NCBI GenBank assembly: GCA_016927185.1
Contig: JAFGND010000060.1
Location: 37,231-101,230, forward strand
Reading direction: 5' to 3'
DNA length: 64,000 nucleotides
DNA from: Candidatus Coatesiibacteriota bacterium
GTDB taxonomy: Bacteria > JAFGND01
Shown: positions 1-13,086 of the stretch, piece after piece
Numbering within the stretch: position 1 is the stretch's first letter
Layout of the letters: every line of letters starts with the position of its first letter
Made by a program: the position numbers and the translations under genes
The notes under the pieces: model-generated
Told to the model about the DNA's origin: nothing
The model's database searches: none
The model's input: only the letters and a program-made list of their open reading frames with translations

Positions 1-30
1 AGGGAAAGATAACCACAGGACATTGCTGCC

Positions 31-2103
31 ATGAAAAGTCAATATAAATGGTTGGTTCTGATTTTCTTCATAATGATAATGATTATTTTCTTTTATATGA
101 CCTATGAAGATATAAATTCACAAGCAGCGGAGAGAATTCAAAGTCAATTGGCAGATCTTGGAAAGGGTATAGAACTCAGTCTTCAGGATGATTTTACCCT
201 GATTGATAAAAGGATAGATTCAATTTTTACTGCAAGCAACAATCAAATCCACGTTTTTGCATCCAAGTACAAGAATAGCTATACTTCCTGCAATTTGATA
301 AAACAGGTATTTATACTGGATAGCAGTAACAAGGAAATCTACACTTCGTCATCTATTGATGATACGCTGAAATCTGTCTTACAGAAGGATATCGAAAAAA
401 CTGGATTTGCCAGGAAAGAGATGGAGAAGTATTATGTCTATCACACAAAGCAAGATGCAAAAAACTGGTTACTAGTTTTATATAGACCTTTATATAATGA
501 TCATGCTTACCAGGGTGTTGTGATTGTTTTGCTGAATAGAGAAGAGATGGAGAAATCCCTGAAGAAGTGGACTATTTATTTCAGAGATCTCAACTTCCTT
601 ATCAGCGATCAGAATAAGCAGATAATTTTCAATACTAGAGATTCTAGTTTTGTAGGGTGTAATAGACTGAGTTTTGAAGTGACTACCCAGTCAGACCAAC
701 TAGAGGAATATTACAAGGAAATTTTCTCCAGAAAGTCAGGATCTACCAATATTATGATGAGAAAGGGTAAAAGCCTTATTATTGCATATCAATCAGTTAT
801 GATAAACAAGAAGGATTTCTGGGTAATTGAACTGAATTCTCCTTACGGAAGTATAAATGAATCTACAAAGACAATTCATATATATATAGCTTCTATTATT
901 GTATTATCGTTGCTCTTTGTTTTATGTATGACATATATCTTTTTAAAAGAAAGAAAGAAGGAAATGCATGATTTGCAGACTAGAGATCTTCAAACATGCC
1001 ATGAATTACAGAATTGCCTGACTGATGCAAATGATGAGTTGAATCTATATAAAGCAATTTTAAAGACCATTTTTAGATATCTTGATAATCCAACCTTTGT
1101 TATTCTTGATATTCATGGAAGAATACAAAGCATGTCCCATCATTTGTTAATGATTCTTAATTACAGAAATTTTGAAGAAATAAAGGGACATCCAGTGGAA
1201 GAACTATTCACAAGTGATGAATTGGGAAATGTTGCAGAATTACTTACCACTGTAAGACAGAAGAAGATTTTCAGCAGCAATTCCATCTCAGTTCATTCAA
1301 AAGACAGAAAGACTATTGTTGTAGAATTGAATGCTTCTTCATTGATTGATCCTGAAGGTAATCTTATCGGTATTTATATACAATTTCTTGAACAATCAAA
1401 GACAAAGGAATATGTTTCACTAATTGAAAGAGAGCTTTTCGAGGATCTGAATCGTTATTATCTCAAGAGATTCGAGATGATAATGTTAAGACTGGAAGCA
1501 CAGTTAGGTCTTATCGATAATTCATTTCTTACAGTTTCAGAAAGGAATGTTTCTACTCAGGAGTTTATACAGATTATAGACAGGAACACAAGACAGGAAA
1601 GAAAATCATCATTACAAAAGCTTTTCTTGAATAATATCATAGAACAGCATTGCAGTTACTGGTTGAGTGAGAAAAATATTAATTTGAAACTTGATGAGAA
1701 ACTGCCTCATTTCAAGGGAGTGATTATAGAGATTATTTTTCTTATTGATTTGGTTATAAACTACCTGGATAATTATCTTCTTACAAATGTAAGAGAAAGA
1801 CAGATAGCTACTTCTTTCGATAATTCAAAGATATATATAAATTTTGCTTTTTACGGGAAAAGGCTAAGGCTGACAAGGGAAAGTGCAAAACCTGATACAA
1901 TAAGAATCCAGGCAGAAAAGATAAGAAAGAGAATTGAAATAGTATTAAAATGGTATGAAGCTGACTGGCATATAAAGGAAATTGGGGAAGAGGAAGTAAT
2001 TATAACAGTTCATTTTCCAATTATTTCTTCAAAAACCCAGTTTACAAGAGAATTTCCTCCAGCTAACAAAAATACTGAAGGTAGAAATACTAAACAGGAT
2101 TAA
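31..2103 (+). CDS. Membrane PAS sensor protein with degenerate kinase-like C-terminus
   Basis: A 690-residue membrane sensor. A transmembrane helix at about residues 8-25 and a second at about 283-305 bracket a roughly 255-residue extracytoplasmic region of Cache/CHASE-like size. A coiled coil follows, then a PAS-like domain at about 340-455 and a C-terminal region whose layout resembles a histidine kinase. I see no convincing phospho-acceptor H-box and no intact N, G1 or G2 ATP-binding motifs, so it is probably a degenerate kinase or a sensor that works through protein contacts. No response regulator lies beside it; the next genes are convergent pdxT and pdxS. The start has only a weak Shine-Dalgarno. 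The domain reading is inference from layout; the membrane topology is seen directly. Confidence 0.7.
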   Translation: MKSQYKWLVLIFFIMIMIIFFYMTYEDINSQAAERIQSQLADLGKGIELSLQDDFTLIDKRIDSIFTASNNQIHVFASKYKNSYTSCNLIKQVFILDSSNKEIYTSSSIDDTLKSVLQKDIEKTGFARKEMEKYYVYHTKQDAKNWLLVLYRPLYNDHAYQGVVIVLLNREEMEKSLKKWTIYFRDLNFLISDQNKQIIFNTRDSSFVGCNRLSFEVTTQSDQLEEYYKEIFSRKSGSTNIMMRKGKSLIIAYQSVMINKKDFWVIELNSPYGSINESTKTIHIYIASIIVLSLLFVLCMTYIFLKERKKEMHDLQTRDLQTCHELQNCLTDANDELNLYKAILKTIFRYLDNPTFVILDIHGRIQSMSHHLLMILNYRNFEEIKGHPVEELFTSDELGNVAELLTTVRQKKIFSSNSISVHSKDRKTIVVELNASSLIDPEGNLIGIYIQFLEQSKTKEYVSLIERELFEDLNRYYLKRFEMIMLRLEAQLGLIDNSFLTVSERNVSTQEFIQIIDRNTRQERKSSLQKLFLNNIIEQHCSYWLSEKNINLKLDEKLPHFKGVIIEIIFLIDLVINYLDNYLLTNVRERQIATSFDNSKIYINFAFYGKRLRLTRESAKPDTIRIQAEKIRKRIEIVLKWYEADWHIKEIGEEEVIITVHFPIISSKTQFTREFPPANKNTEGRNTKQD

Positions 2104-2675
2104 TCCCAGTACTCAAGAAATTTCTTGTGAATTCTTGTATCTTGAGAAATCTCTGGATGAAAAGTCAATCCCCATATCTTGTCTTGTCTTATAAAAACAG
2201 GGGATTCTCTGTAAGTTGACAAGATTTCAATTTCCCCATATAATTCTATGATTTTTGGAGCTCTGATGAAAATACCTGTAAATAATTCATCTAGACCATC
2301 GATTTGTAAGGGAACTTCGAAACTTTCAACTTGTCTTCCATAAGCATTTCTTTGTATTTTTATATCAAGAAGTGATAAGCTTCTCTGATCAGGAATGACA
2401 TCCCTGGCTAGTAGTATTGTTCCTGCACAAGTTGCAAACATGGGGAAGTCTTTTTTTTGGCATCTTTCATTTATTGCTATATCAAGACCTGTAAAGGAAA
2501 GCAAGCGAAGCATTGTAGAGGATTCTCCTCCTGGGAGAAAAAGCCCTTCCACTTTTTTCAGATCTTCAGGTTTTTTTACCCAGATTGTTTCAATCCCCAA
2601 ATCCCACAGTATTTTTTGATGCTCTTGAATATCTCCCTGCATCGCCAGGATGCCAAGAGGAGGGTATTTTTTCAT
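2100..2675 (-). CDS. pdxT: Pyridoxal 5'-phosphate synthase glutaminase subunit PdxT
   Basis: The glutaminase half of the deoxyxylulose-5-phosphate-independent vitamin B6 pathway. It hydrolyses glutamine and channels ammonia to PdxS. The 191 residues match the family's usual length. Visible are the GGESST motif near residue 49, the nucleophile Cys83 in FATCAGT, and the His173/Glu175 pair in TFHPEIS, which complete the class I amidotransferase triad. Its ATG directly abuts the stop codon of pdxS with no spacer, so the two are surely co-transcribed and probably translationally coupled. Its 3' end overlaps the convergent sensor gene by four bases. Confidence 0.97.
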   Translation of the reverse strand: MKKYPPLGILAMQGDIQEHQKILWDLGIETIWVKKPEDLKKVEGLFLPGGESSTMLRLLSFTGLDIAINERCQKKDFPMFATCAGTILLARDVIPDQRSLSLLDIKIQRNAYGRQVESFEVPLQIDGLDELFTGIFIRAPKIIELYGEIEILSTYRESPVFIRQDKIWGLTFHPEISQDTRIHKKFLEYWD

Positions 2676-3560
2676 TTACCATCCACGTTCCTGAAGTTTT
2701 ATTTCAAGATTCTCTATTTCTAGTCCGATCATCGGAGTTCCTACATTCTCACTTATTTTTGCAAGTTCCTCAGGATCATTGTAATGCATTACTGCTTTTA
2801 CTATTGCCTGAGCCATTTTTGCAGGATCCTTGCTTTTAAATATTCCAGAGCCAACAAATACTCCATCTGCTCCCAATAACATCATCAAGGAAGCATCTGC
2901 AGGGGTTGCTACTCCACCAGCTGCGAAATTGACAACAGGCAACCTTCCACCCTTTTCCTTGACCATCAGAACGAGTTCATATGGAGCCTGGATTTCTTTT
3001 GCATAAGTCATTATTTCTGCATTATCCATACTGGTTACGCGTCTCATTTCACCCATTATTGCTCTCATATGTTTAACTGCTTCAATTATATTGCCTGTAC
3101 CTGCTTCTCCTTTTGTTCTTATCATTGCAGCACCTTCGCCAATTCTTCTCAATGCTTCTCCAAGATTCCTGGCGCCACATACAAACGGAACTTTATAATC
3201 CCATTTGTTTATATGAAATTTATCATCTGCTGGAGTCAATACTTCACTTTCGTCAACAAAATCAACTCCAATCGATTGAAGGATATTGGCTTCTGCAATA
3301 TGTCCAATTCTTACCTTGGCCATTACAGGGATATTCACTGATTCCATAATTTTCTTGATGAGACCGATATCAGCCATCCTTGCCACTCCACCTTGTTTTC
3401 TTATGTCTGCTGGAACTCTTTCCAATGCCATGACCGAAGTGGCACCTGCATCTTCAGCGATTTTTGCTTGATCCGGAGTAGTCACATCCATTATAACACC
3501 ATTCTTGAACATATCTGCAAAGCCTTCTTTTATCTTGAATGTACCTTTAAGTTCTGACAT
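2676..3560 (-). CDS. pdxS: Pyridoxal 5'-phosphate synthase lyase subunit PdxS
   Basis: The synthase subunit that builds pyridoxal phosphate from ribose 5-phosphate, glyceraldehyde 3-phosphate and ammonia from PdxT. The 294-residue (beta/alpha)8 barrel is full length. Expected active-site residues are present: Asp25, Lys82 in MAKVRIGH and Lys150 in RTKGEAGTG, followed by the phosphate-binding glycine-rich segment FAAGGVATP and FVGSGIF. A strong GGAGG ribosome binding site lies just upstream of the ATG. It heads a two-gene pdxST operon; the 69 bp upstream separates it from a glycosyltransferase gene on the same strand. Confidence 0.98.
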   Translation of the reverse strand: MSELKGTFKIKEGFADMFKNGVIMDVTTPDQAKIAEDAGATSVMALERVPADIRKQGGVARMADIGLIKKIMESVNIPVMAKVRIGHIAEANILQSIGVDFVDESEVLTPADDKFHINKWDYKVPFVCGARNLGEALRRIGEGAAMIRTKGEAGTGNIIEAVKHMRAIMGEMRRVTSMDNAEIMTYAKEIQAPYELVLMVKEKGGRLPVVNFAAGGVATPADASLMMLLGADGVFVGSGIFKSKDPAKMAQAIVKAVMHYNDPEELAKISENVGTPMIGLEIENLEIKLQERGW

Positions 3561-3629
3561 TTTTACCTCCTTTTCTTTTAATTGACATTTTTTTAAGGGC
3601 TTATTTCAGTCAAGCATAAACAAAAATAT

Positions 3630-4385
3630 CTATTTTGTTTCATTCTCCTTTTGCTTTATGAACTTCGAGAATTCATAGAAGCCACTAAGGCAACACAATA
3701 TGAAACCTTCCAGCCCATCCAGGAATCCCATTTTCAATATATACATACGTATGAAGGTTTGTATGAACTTTGTTGGAATATGATAGTATTTTATTCTCCT
3801 TCCTCTGTTAATTCTTTCTATCGCTTCTAAAGTAGTATATATATTAAGCTTATCCATATAGTCTTCAAGATTTTCATATGAGAAATGAAAGAATTCTCCT
3901 GACAATTTACCTATCTTACCATTTGTTCTGAAACTTTCATGAATTCCAGTTTCATCCATACTTACTTCGCTTTTCTTGAATAATCTGAAATTATACTGGG
4001 GATACCAGCTAGAATGTCTTATGAACTTCCCACAGAAATAAGGCTGCTCTGGAATTTTGAATCCTGAATGTTCCTGATCATTCAATACTACATCAATTAT
4101 TTCCTTCTGTAGCCTGATTGAAAGACTTTCATCTGCATCAAGATTGAGTATCCAATCATTACTTGCTTTGGAGAGAGCAAACAGTTTTTGTTCATAATAT
4201 CCTTTCCATTCTTTCTGGAAAACTATTATTTCAGGGAATTGCTTCAGAATCTCCATAGTCCTGTCAGTAGAAAAACTGTCGACTACAATTATTTCAGATG
4301 CAAAGTATATGCTTGATAGGCACTCTTCTATCCTCTTCTCTTCATTGTAGCAAATTATTATCACACTTAATGGTATTTTATTCAA
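3630..4385 (-). CDS. Family 2 glycosyltransferase, WaaE/KdtX-like
   Basis: A 251-residue GT2 (GT-A fold) glycosyltransferase. The N-terminus has the typical opening SVIIICYNEE, then VVDSFSTD and the metal-binding DAD triad at residues 83-85. The overall pattern resembles the WaaE/KdtX branch, which adds a sugar to the inner LPS core in other bacteria; that assignment is inference. A hydrophobic stretch near the C-terminus may associate with the membrane. It overlaps the 3' end of rimO by 8 bp and so is probably its translationally coupled partner, an unusual pairing that gives no functional hint. The donor and acceptor cannot be read from sequence. Confidence 0.85.
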   Translation of the reverse strand: MNKIPLSVIIICYNEEKRIEECLSSIYFASEIIVVDSFSTDRTMEILKQFPEIIVFQKEWKGYYEQKLFALSKASNDWILNLDADESLSIRLQKEIIDVVLNDQEHSGFKIPEQPYFCGKFIRHSSWYPQYNFRLFKKSEVSMDETGIHESFRTNGKIGKLSGEFFHFSYENLEDYMDKLNIYTTLEAIERINRGRRIKYYHIPTKFIQTFIRMYILKMGFLDGLEGFILCCLSGFYEFSKFIKQKENETK

Positions 4386-5679
4386 TGATTTCTCCTATCA
4401 TGTCAGGATAAAGTATTTGTTTTATTACTATTTTCTTGAAAGAACCTGATCTGATTTTCACTGAGCTATTTTCTATCAGAACATGTCCGTCAATATCATC
4501 TGCAGAGAAATATGGCCTCGCATGAATTCCTTGAAAATCTTTTCCAATTATCAAGCAATTATAAGTCTTGTCCATGAATTCATGCAGCTTTTCATTTGTA
4601 CATCTATCTCGCAGTTCAGTAAGAAAATTGTATCTTCTAATTTTTTCATTATAAGGAATCTGTTCAGCAAATCCATAAGATAAAGTATTTTTCATATTTG
4701 AATAGGCAAATATTCCAATCCATGTAAACAAGTTATCTTGAACCAAGTCAGCCAACCTGAGAAAATCCTTTTCAGTTTCTCCAGGGAATCCTACCATCAA
4801 TGTTGTTCTCAGAACCATATCAGGTCTTGCTTCTTTCAGCAACATCAAGTTGTCTTTTATTTTTTCAAGATCCTGATTCTCTCTATTCATTTTTTTCAAT
4901 AAATGGTTTGAAACATGCTGAATAGGTGTATCAAGATAGGAAACCAGATTCGGGAATTTTTTATATAAATCTGCGAGGTATTTGTCAATTCTTGCTGGAT
5001 GCCAGTAAAGAAATCTTATCCATGGAACAGAAGAAAGCATTTTAAGAAGCTTGTAATGGTTTTCATATACCTGTTTTTCCGATCCCCATGCAGACAAATC
5101 TTGTGAGATCAGATTTACTTCCCTGGGTTTCCTTTTTTTTATTTCTTCTATTGATTTTTCCAGATCATTAATTGAATTGCTCTTGAGTTTTCCTCTGATA
5201 ATTGGAATAGTGCAATAAGAGCATCTATTATTACAGCCATCACTTACCCTCAGATAAAATATCCCACCCTTTTTTCTTGAATAGTACGGTAATTCATTAT
5301 TGGAAAATTTTTTTGAAGATTTCCCAGGCTTCTCAGAGAATTTTTTAATATCATTTAAAGTAAGGTAGTTTATTTTATTGAGTTTCTGTTTGGCTGTTTT
5401 CAAATAAAGATTTACCAGACATCCATAGAGAAACAAATTCTGTCCTTTCTTGAGGCTATGCCTGACAATATCTATTGTTTGCATTGTCTCTTCTATTGCG
5501 TCTTGAATAAATGCACATGAGTTGACAATTACTATTTCTGCTTTTGAAATACTTGTTTCTTCCCATCCAATCAAATTGAATGCTTTTTCAAGTCTGCTAG
5601 TTTCAACCTCATTCTTTGCACAACCAAGAGTTATAACGCTAAAGGAGAAAGGCAATATAGTATTTTTTATTTTATCCAT
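4378..5679 (-). CDS. rimO: Ribosomal protein S12 methylthiotransferase RimO
   Basis: A radical SAM methylthiotransferase, 433 residues. The N-terminal UPF0004 domain carries the three cluster-binding cysteines Cys20, Cys55 and Cys87. The radical SAM cluster motif CNNRCSYC gives Cys149, Cys153 and Cys156. A C-terminal TRAM-like region follows. The opening TLGCAKNEVE and the length point to RimO (modifies an aspartate of S12) rather than MiaB (modifies tRNA). It is transcribed divergently from the gene at 5737 with only 57 bp between the starts. Confidence 0.92.
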   Translation of the reverse strand: MDKIKNTILPFSFSVITLGCAKNEVETSRLEKAFNLIGWEETSISKAEIVIVNSCAFIQDAIEETMQTIDIVRHSLKKGQNLFLYGCLVNLYLKTAKQKLNKINYLTLNDIKKFSEKPGKSSKKFSNNELPYYSRKKGGIFYLRVSDGCNNRCSYCTIPIIRGKLKSNSINDLEKSIEEIKKRKPREVNLISQDLSAWGSEKQVYENHYKLLKMLSSVPWIRFLYWHPARIDKYLADLYKKFPNLVSYLDTPIQHVSNHLLKKMNRENQDLEKIKDNLMLLKEARPDMVLRTTLMVGFPGETEKDFLRLADLVQDNLFTWIGIFAYSNMKNTLSYGFAEQIPYNEKIRRYNFLTELRDRCTNEKLHEFMDKTYNCLIIGKDFQGIHARPYFSADDIDGHVLIENSSVKIRSGSFKKIVIKQILYPDMIGEIIE

Positions 5680-5736
5680 AAATATCCAGCATAAATCAAA
5701 CTTGACAATAAGCTCATAGTTTATTTGTAAAACCTT

Positions 5737-6498
5737 ATGCTAATACTAATTGTTTTGCTTGGTATCAGTTCCTTTATTCATTCATCTTCACTAACTTATA
5801 ATTATTCTACCTACAAGCAAGTGCGTTATAAACTTTCAAGTCAAGGAAATATTTCCAACATTTTCAGCAAATCTCCTCCAGTAATAAGACTGGATAGTGA
5901 ATCAGACGTTCTTGTATCTGTGCTTCCTTCCAGGGGAGATTCACTTCATATAAGAATAGATATAACCCCCTTAACAGTTACAATTAATGGTTTAACCTGG
6001 CCATTGTCAAAAAAATACAATATGACTGCTATATTGACAATGCTGCCAAGCGGAAAAGGATTAAAATTACGCTATTTCAAGGGATACAGAATGTCATCTA
6101 ATGTATTCATGGGAATTTACTATGGTTTGTTACCTCAGTTTCCTGATAATATAAAAATAGGAACCACTTGGCAGCAAGCTCATGACACGAAATTCAAGAT
6201 AACACCTGACTATTTTCCAAGCCTTAGTGTTAAAAGCATATTCAAGTATGAAAGGGATGAACATATAGAGGATTATGATTTGATAAACATTGTTGTAAGG
6301 AGTACTCAGATAATTACTGAGAAGAGAGTGAAGGGTAGGGGAAAAGCGGATATGCTTCTTAAATTCTATCCTTCAAAAGGCATTGTCACTAGCGGAACAT
6401 TGAGATGGTTGATGAATACAGACTTTTTCAAGGATGGAGAAAAAGAAAGAGTATTCTGGGATCAAGTGTTTTCTTTGAGTTTCATAGAAGCAAAATGA
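5737..6498 (+). CDS. Hypothetical exported protein
   Basis: A 253-residue protein of no family I recognise. The N-terminal 16 residues are hydrophobic and followed by a serine-rich stretch, as in a signal peptide or anchor, so it probably acts outside the cytoplasm. The rest is rich in alternating beta-type sequence with no obvious catalytic motif. No good Shine-Dalgarno precedes the ATG, so the transcript may be leaderless; a TTGACA at 5702-5707 could be a -35 box. Its stop codon overlaps the maf start in an ATGA, so it heads a coupled run with maf and a solute-binding lipoprotein. Confidence 0.7.
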   Translation: MLILIVLLGISSFIHSSSLTYNYSTYKQVRYKLSSQGNISNIFSKSPPVIRLDSESDVLVSVLPSRGDSLHIRIDITPLTVTINGLTWPLSKKYNMTAILTMLPSGKGLKLRYFKGYRMSSNVFMGIYYGLLPQFPDNIKIGTTWQQAHDTKFKITPDYFPSLSVKSIFKYERDEHIEDYDLINIVVRSTQIITEKRVKGRGKADMLLKFYPSKGIVTSGTLRWLMNTDFFKDGEKERVFWDQVFSLSFIEAK

Positions 6499-7088
6499 AG
6501 GTTTTCTTGTATTCTACTTCTCCAAGAAGAGCTGAAGTTCTTAGATTGATAGGTTGTGATTTCATTATTAAGGAACCATTAGGAGATGAAAGAGGGATTT
6601 CCAAAACACTTTCTCCGGAAGACTATGTCATAAAATCTTCGCTTGTAAAATTGGGTAATAGAGAGAAGATAAAAGATAGCGGATTGTGTATTAGTGCCGA
6701 TACAATAGTCTTCTTTAATGGGCAATATCTTGAAAAACCGGATAATGAAAATGAAGCTTTCCTGATGCTTGAGGCTCTTTCAGGGCATTGGCACCATGTA
6801 TATACTGGAATGACATTATTTAATTCAATTGATAGATCTTTATTTTCTTTCTCTGAGATAACTGAAGTGAGTTTCAGGCATTTTAACAGTGAATTCATAA
6901 AAAGCTATCTGAGTACCGGAGAGCCTTTTGATAAAGCTGGAGCTTATGGTATTCAGGGGTATGGTGCAAGCCTGATAAAGGAGATAAAGGGTTGCTATTA
7001 TAATGTAATGGGATTTCCACTTGCAAAATTTCTTGATGTAATTGAGGAAAGGAATTTCAGAATATCTTTATTCAAAAGGAGAATATGA
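6495..7088 (+). CDS. maf: Maf family nucleoside triphosphate pyrophosphatase
   Basis: A Maf/YhdE-type house-cleaning pyrophosphatase of 197 residues, which hydrolyses dTTP/UTP or modified nucleotides. Seen are the signature STSPRRAEVL near the N-terminus, the SADTIV segment with the metal-binding aspartate, and the GAYGIQG and GFPLAKF C-terminal motifs. I chose the ATG at 6495, which overlaps the previous stop codon in ATGA; the open frame extends 90 bp further upstream, but that part lies inside the preceding gene and has no family match. Its own stop overlaps the next start in the same way. Confidence 0.93.
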   Translation: MKVFLYSTSPRRAEVLRLIGCDFIIKEPLGDERGISKTLSPEDYVIKSSLVKLGNREKIKDSGLCISADTIVFFNGQYLEKPDNENEAFLMLEALSGHWHHVYTGMTLFNSIDRSLFSFSEITEVSFRHFNSEFIKSYLSTGEPFDKAGAYGIQGYGASLIKEIKGCYYNVMGFPLAKFLDVIEERNFRISLFKRRI

Positions 7089-8353
7089 AGAAGTGGGTGT
7101 TTTATTTGCTGCTAGTTCTTATTACTATCGGCTGCAGAAGGAAAGATGGTAAAATTGAGTTTTCCTGTCCTGGAAAGGAAAAAGAGATAGTTTTTTGGCA
7201 TGCTATGGGAGGTCCACTGGGAGAGACTTTAGAATCATTAGTTAATGATTTTACAAAGCAATACCCAAAATACAAGATAAGGCTTGTTAACTGCGGAAAT
7301 TATAATGCTCTTTCTCAGAAAGTAATGGCATCACTTGCAGCCAAGAATACTCCGACAATAGCTCAAGTATTTCCAACTCAAGTTGCAGTTATGATAAAAT
7401 CAGATAGAATCCATCGTCTTGATGAGATGCCTAATGCAAATCTTGTTATAAAGAGAACATTTCCTGTACTTATAAGAGAGAATACCTGGAATGATCAACT
7501 GTGGTCTATTCCTTTCAATAAATCAGTACAGGTAGTATATTACAATGTAGAGGAGTTCAAAAAAAATGGATTAAAACCTGCTACAAGCTGGACAGAATTT
7601 GATCAGCTGGTTGATAAACTGACAAGAAAAGATGAAAATGGAAAGACTTTGCGTTATGGTCTTGGAATGAGCTTGTCAACCTGGACTTTCCAGAATTTCC
7701 TTTCTCTTGCTGGAGGAGAATTACTAGACAAGGATGGAAATCCTCAATTTCATAATGAAACTGGTATTAAGACTTTGTCTTTCCTGCTTAATCTGATTCA
7801 CAAGAAAAAAACAGCAAAGGTTCTTGAAGGTTTCGAGATTCAAAATGAATTTCTTGCAGGAAATATTGGAATGGTTCTGGGATCATGCGCTTCTTATTCA
7901 TTCATGAAACAGATATCAAGATTCAAGCTTGGTGTATTCCATCTTCCTGCAGACAAGAAAGCATTAACTATTGTTTCAGGAACCAATATTGTTCTTTTCA
8001 AGGGAAAACCTGCTGATCAGACTGAAGGGGCATGGCGTTTTCTGGAATGGCTTACGGAGCCAAAGCAGAGTGTAAAATGGTCTATGGCAACAAGTTATGC
8101 TCCATTAAATCCAGAATGTTTTCAGGATAAGGAATATCTTGAATATCTTGACAAAATTCCTGGATTGAAAGATGCTTATTTGACGATGCAGAATGGAGAC
8201 ATGGAGCCAAGATTTTCTTTCTGGGTAGATGGAAGAAAGATACTTTCTGATCATCTTGAGAAATGCCTCATAAAGGAGGATGCTGATCCCAAAAAGGAAT
8301 TGACAGAAGCAGCTCAGGAGATCTCTGCAATAAAAGAAAGAGAAAGTAAGTAA
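7085..8353 (+). CDS. ABC transporter solute-binding lipoprotein (family 1, sugar type)
   Basis: A 422-residue extracellular solute-binding protein. A short signal peptide ends in a lipobox (ITIGC, Cys17), so it should be a lipid-anchored periplasmic protein. The body follows the family 1 pattern for sugar, oligosaccharide or glycerol-phosphate binding: VFWHAMGGP near residue 40, then WSIPFNKS and WRFLEWLTEP. No permease or ATPase genes are adjacent, so the partner transporter must be encoded elsewhere and the ligand is unknown. It overlaps maf by 4 bp. Confidence 0.9.
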   Translation: MKKWVFYLLLVLITIGCRRKDGKIEFSCPGKEKEIVFWHAMGGPLGETLESLVNDFTKQYPKYKIRLVNCGNYNALSQKVMASLAAKNTPTIAQVFPTQVAVMIKSDRIHRLDEMPNANLVIKRTFPVLIRENTWNDQLWSIPFNKSVQVVYYNVEEFKKNGLKPATSWTEFDQLVDKLTRKDENGKTLRYGLGMSLSTWTFQNFLSLAGGELLDKDGNPQFHNETGIKTLSFLLNLIHKKKTAKVLEGFEIQNEFLAGNIGMVLGSCASYSFMKQISRFKLGVFHLPADKKALTIVSGTNIVLFKGKPADQTEGAWRFLEWLTEPKQSVKWSMATSYAPLNPECFQDKEYLEYLDKIPGLKDAYLTMQNGDMEPRFSFWVDGRKILSDHLEKCLIKEDADPKKELTEAAQEISAIKERESK

Positions 8354-9096
8354 TATATTAACAGTCTTTACTTCTTCTGAAATAACATAATAATCTTGGA
8401 AGATTCTAATAACTTGACTTTTTAGAAGCGGTTTCAGTTTCAATTCTTAAATAAAAATTCAGATAATGAGCACAAAACCACATTACTATGGACATAGAAG
8501 CAGATTGAGAGACAAGTTCCTAAAGTTAGGTGCTGAAAGTCTTTCTGACTATGAAATAGTTGAATTGCTTCTTGGTTATGCTTTACCAAGAAGAGATGTG
8601 AAACCATTAGCCAAAGAGCTTATTGCCTTATTTTCCGGATTTGCTTCATTGTTTGATACAAAGACAGAGAAGTTAATTGAAGAAGGGAAATTATCTGAAA
8701 ATACTGCATTGATTTTTGCTCTTACGAGAGAGATTCAAAGAAGATATGCGCTGGATAAGATTGAACAAAAGCCAGCCGTACAAAGTCCTGAAGAAGTTTA
8801 TAATTTTGCCAGACCTACCCTTGCAGGCTTAGAGAAGGAGGAATTCTGGATAGCTTTTCTTGATGCCGCAAACAGGGTGATAGCTTTCGAGAAAATTGGT
8901 CAGGGTACTGTGAACCAGAGTGTTGTTTATCCCAGAATTGTCGTTGAAAGATGTATTAAATTTAATACAACAGCAGTGATCTTCATGCACAATCATCCTG
9001 CAGAAAATCTTCAACCATCAGTTGCAGATATCACATTAACTCAGAAACTGAAGAAATTACTGGCAGATATTGGTATATTTCTGCATGATCACGTAA

Positions 9097-11717
<2,621 letters not shown>

Positions 11718-12563
11718 GAGAAAGTCGTCTTTTCAGTAATGGATGTTTTACAGCATTGTAAGCAGGGAAATACTGATTCATTAACGATATAGCAGCCTTC
11801 CTGTCAATTTTCTTGGTGATTATTCTCAAAACATTTTCAGATTGTGAAAAATTTGAGGGAAGAACAAGATGACGTATTAAAACTCCTCTATAAGCAATCT
11901 TGTTTTTCAATTTCAGTCTTCCTGTCTGTCGATACATTTCTTTTATAGCCTTGATTGCAATGTTTCTGTAACCAGGCATTTTTGAAATCTCTTTTGAAAC
12001 CTTGTTTGATGAATACTTGAAATCAGGCAGGTAAATATCTATAAGTCCATCTAGCAAGGCAAGACATTCCATAGTCATATAAGCATTGGTGTTAATTATT
12101 AAAGGTAAATTCAACCCTTTATCTATCGCAAGATACAAGGAATCTATGAATAAAGGAATATGAGGTGTTGGAGTTACTAGTCCTATATGATGGACTTTTC
12201 TGTTCTGCAGTTTTATCATTTCTAAGGCAAGATCAATGCTGGCTATTTCATTTCCTACCCCAAGCTGGGAAATAGGATAATTCTGGCAGAATGTGCATCT
12301 TGCAGTGCAGCCTGAAAAGAAGATATTACCAGTTCCCCTGAAATTATCGCCTTCTCCTGCTAAACAGGGCTCCTCTCCAGTATGAACTATTATGCTGGCA
12401 ACCTTCAGTTTACTTCCTTGTCTGCAAAAGCCTTTTTCTCCCTTCAGTCTGTTTATCTTGCATCTATGACCGCATAAAGTACAGCAAGATAACATCTTGA
12501 GTGACTGTTCTTTCTTTGCAGCCCAGTCTGCATCAGAAAGATTCATATAAGAAGGATATTTCA

Positions 12564-12896
12564 TTACAAAGAAATGACTGTATCTGATTCAAGAAGAATC
12601 TTTGATATTTCTCTCATGTTGGAAATAGTTCCGATTTCAATCTTGTCTTTAAGATCAAAGAAAACCAGACAAGTTCCGCAGCAGAGTATTTTCACTCCCT
12701 TTCCTTCCAGTTTTTTTAAAGGCTCAACGGTTGATTCTCCCCTTAAAGCAAGTTTTACTCCTTTATTCATCAAGATTATTGTGTCTGGAATTTTATCAAA
12801 CTCAAGAATTGTATTGAAAAAATTAAAAATTAATTTTGTTCCTAAATCCTCGTTATCTGGACCAATCTTATTATCATGACAGAAAATTGTCTTCAC
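12564..12896 (-). CDS. YedF-like DsrE-family sulfurtransferase-like protein
   Basis: A 110-residue protein matching the C-terminal DsrE/F-like domain of YedF. Features are the LGTKLIFNFF helix, the MNKGVKLAL segment, the CCGTC motif near residue 73 and a closing SNMREI stretch, all typical of the selenium-metabolism-associated YedF family. The N-terminal TusA-like domain of full YedF is missing, so this is a single-domain version. No selD or selA occurs in the window. The gene is the first of a two-gene unit with the radical SAM protein. Confidence 0.75.
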   Translation of the reverse strand: MKTIFCHDNKIGPDNEDLGTKLIFNFFNTILEFDKIPDTIILMNKGVKLALRGESTVEPLKKLEGKGVKILCCGTCLVFFDLKDKIEIGTISNMREISKILLESDTVISL

Positions 12897-13086
12897 AATT
12901 ACCCCTTTCTTTTCTGCAAAGGATTGGAATTATTGGTAATCAGTCAATGAAATAAGGATAAATTGGATTTCAGTCATAAAATGTTGTAAATGAATAAATT
13001 AGACGTTTTCAATAAAAATTAAAACAGGAAATTTCTATAACTATTTAAAAGAAAAAGCTTTACAAAAAAGATGGTTATTTCTTTTT

